Part shown: positions 63,466 to 64,000 of the stretch, piece by piece
Layout of the letters: every line of letters starts with the position of its first letter
Position numbering within the stretch: position 1 is the first letter of the stretch
NCBI GenBank assembly: GCA_027924585.1
Contig: BSBM01000319.1
Span: forward strand, 6,229,001-6,293,000
Reading direction: 5' to 3'
Source of the DNA: Larix kaempferi
Taxonomy: Eukaryota; Streptophyta; Pinopsida; Pinales; Pinaceae
Length of the DNA stretch: 64,000 nucleotides
Notes under the pieces: model-generated
Databases searched by the model: none
What the model was told of the DNA's origin: nothing
The model's input: only the letters and a program-made list of their open reading frames with translations
Translations under genes and position numbers: made by a program

Positions 63466-64000
63466 TGTTAACACCGAAAAAGTGCTCACTAGCTCATTCC
63501 CTTATTCACATGACCCATTTGTCCACTTTTCCCACCATTTGAGCCTCTAAAACCATCAAAAGGTCACCAAAAAGACCATAATACACCTTCTCCCCCTCAA
63601 AATTTTTTCCTCAAAAAACCCTCAAAAAGGGTCCAAAATTCCCAAAAAATATTAAAAGGGAATAAAAATATAAAAAATATTCAAAAAAGGAAAAAGAGGG
63701 AAAAAGAGACCTAAACCATGTTGGTTAATACCATTGGTTTCCTCAAAACCATAATGGTATTTCCCATCACCAAAAACTATAAAAAGGTGATAGGGGCTCC
63801 TCACTTTTCATCCACATTTCATCCTATCCTTATGCTGCCAAATTCCATTTGAGAGCCATTGCCTCCCATTTCGAGTTTGAAGATCCCCATTGAAGCTTTG
63901 GAGAAGAAGAGACCATTGGATATTGGAGCTTCTCAACCTTGGAGTTTCTCAACACCCATCATCCTCGCCATTTGAGGTAATACAAAATCAAATATTTTTC
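63466..64000 (+). mobile_element. LTR of a second G1-family element (G6), running off the window
   Basis: TGTTAACACCGAAAAAGTGC opens an LTR that matches the G1 LTR in opposite orientation for all 535 bp visible. It interrupts the G3 frame after VVGKAP. The bases GCACC (63461-63465) are the expected left copy of the target duplication. Confidence 0.9.
63778..63787 (+). promoter_or_regulatory. TATA box in the G6 LTR
   Basis: TATAAAAAGG, identical to the G1 LTR word at 14345-14354 and at the same relative place. Confidence 0.65.

Noticed and set aside
1-64000. tRNA or rRNA genes
   Set aside because: None recognised by eye in either strand; a covariance search was not possible.

Overview
This is a stretch of nuclear DNA from a land plant. 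The evidence is the density and type of mobile DNA (Ty1/copia and Ty3/gypsy LTR retrotransposons with plant-style pol domains, a plant L1-type LINE with an RNase H domain, BED-finger/DUF659 hAT transposons) and one host-type gene copy of the plant Werner-syndrome-like exonuclease family. The window looks like intergenic DNA from a large, repeat-rich genome. I cannot place it to a clade. No intact host gene is visible. Nearly every coding region is broken by stops or frameshifts, and the elements are nested several layers deep.

Left part (1-8.0 kb): the 3' half of a copia element (pol remnant, unusually long minisatellite-filled tail, 3' LTR ending at 3907) sits inside a reverse-strand hAT transposase gene. 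It is followed by a 1.1-kb non-autonomous hAT-type element with a perfect 8-bp target duplication (5226-6334). Middle part (8.0-30.7 kb): a hAT transposon (8008 onward) and its right flank were duplicated in tandem. Copy A was then hit by a LINE (12.17-13.60 kb). A 10.1-kb gypsy element, G1 (13976-24118, reverse strand), landed at the junction between copy A and its flank. Copy B (25.35-29.27 kb) received a copia-type solo LTR (26392-26841). The duplicated flank occurs at 24.12-25.35 and 29.74-30.69 kb.

30.7-41.3 kb: the exonuclease pseudogene (31747-32430, one in-frame TAG), a cluster of hairpin repeats, a reverse-strand frame of about 1,200 codons of unknown function with many nonsense codons (33728-37374), and a 3-4 kb tandem array saturated with the hexamer GGTCGA. 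41.3-64 kb: a truncated reverse-strand gypsy G4 (41.27-47.05 kb) inserted into another gypsy pol gene, G5 (47.05-48.09 kb). A complete but RT-less gypsy, G2 (50260-59654, with LTRs, target duplication, PBS and PPT), lies next to forward-strand gypsy G3, a relative of G4. G3 is itself cut at 63466 by an LTR of the G1 family that runs off the window.

The most interesting signal is in the 3' non-coding parts of G1 and G2. There, consecutive 50-100 bp units each hold two interleaved complementary word pairs in the order A-B-A'-B' (H-type pseudoknot topology). The words differ from unit to unit and change in concert between homologous units of the two elements. Two further unusual architectures are a second gag-like domain between protease and RT in G4, and a repeated zinc-knuckle module between protease and RT in G1. 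Premature stops, rather than frameshifts, dominate the decay across most elements, which is what cytosine deamination would give.
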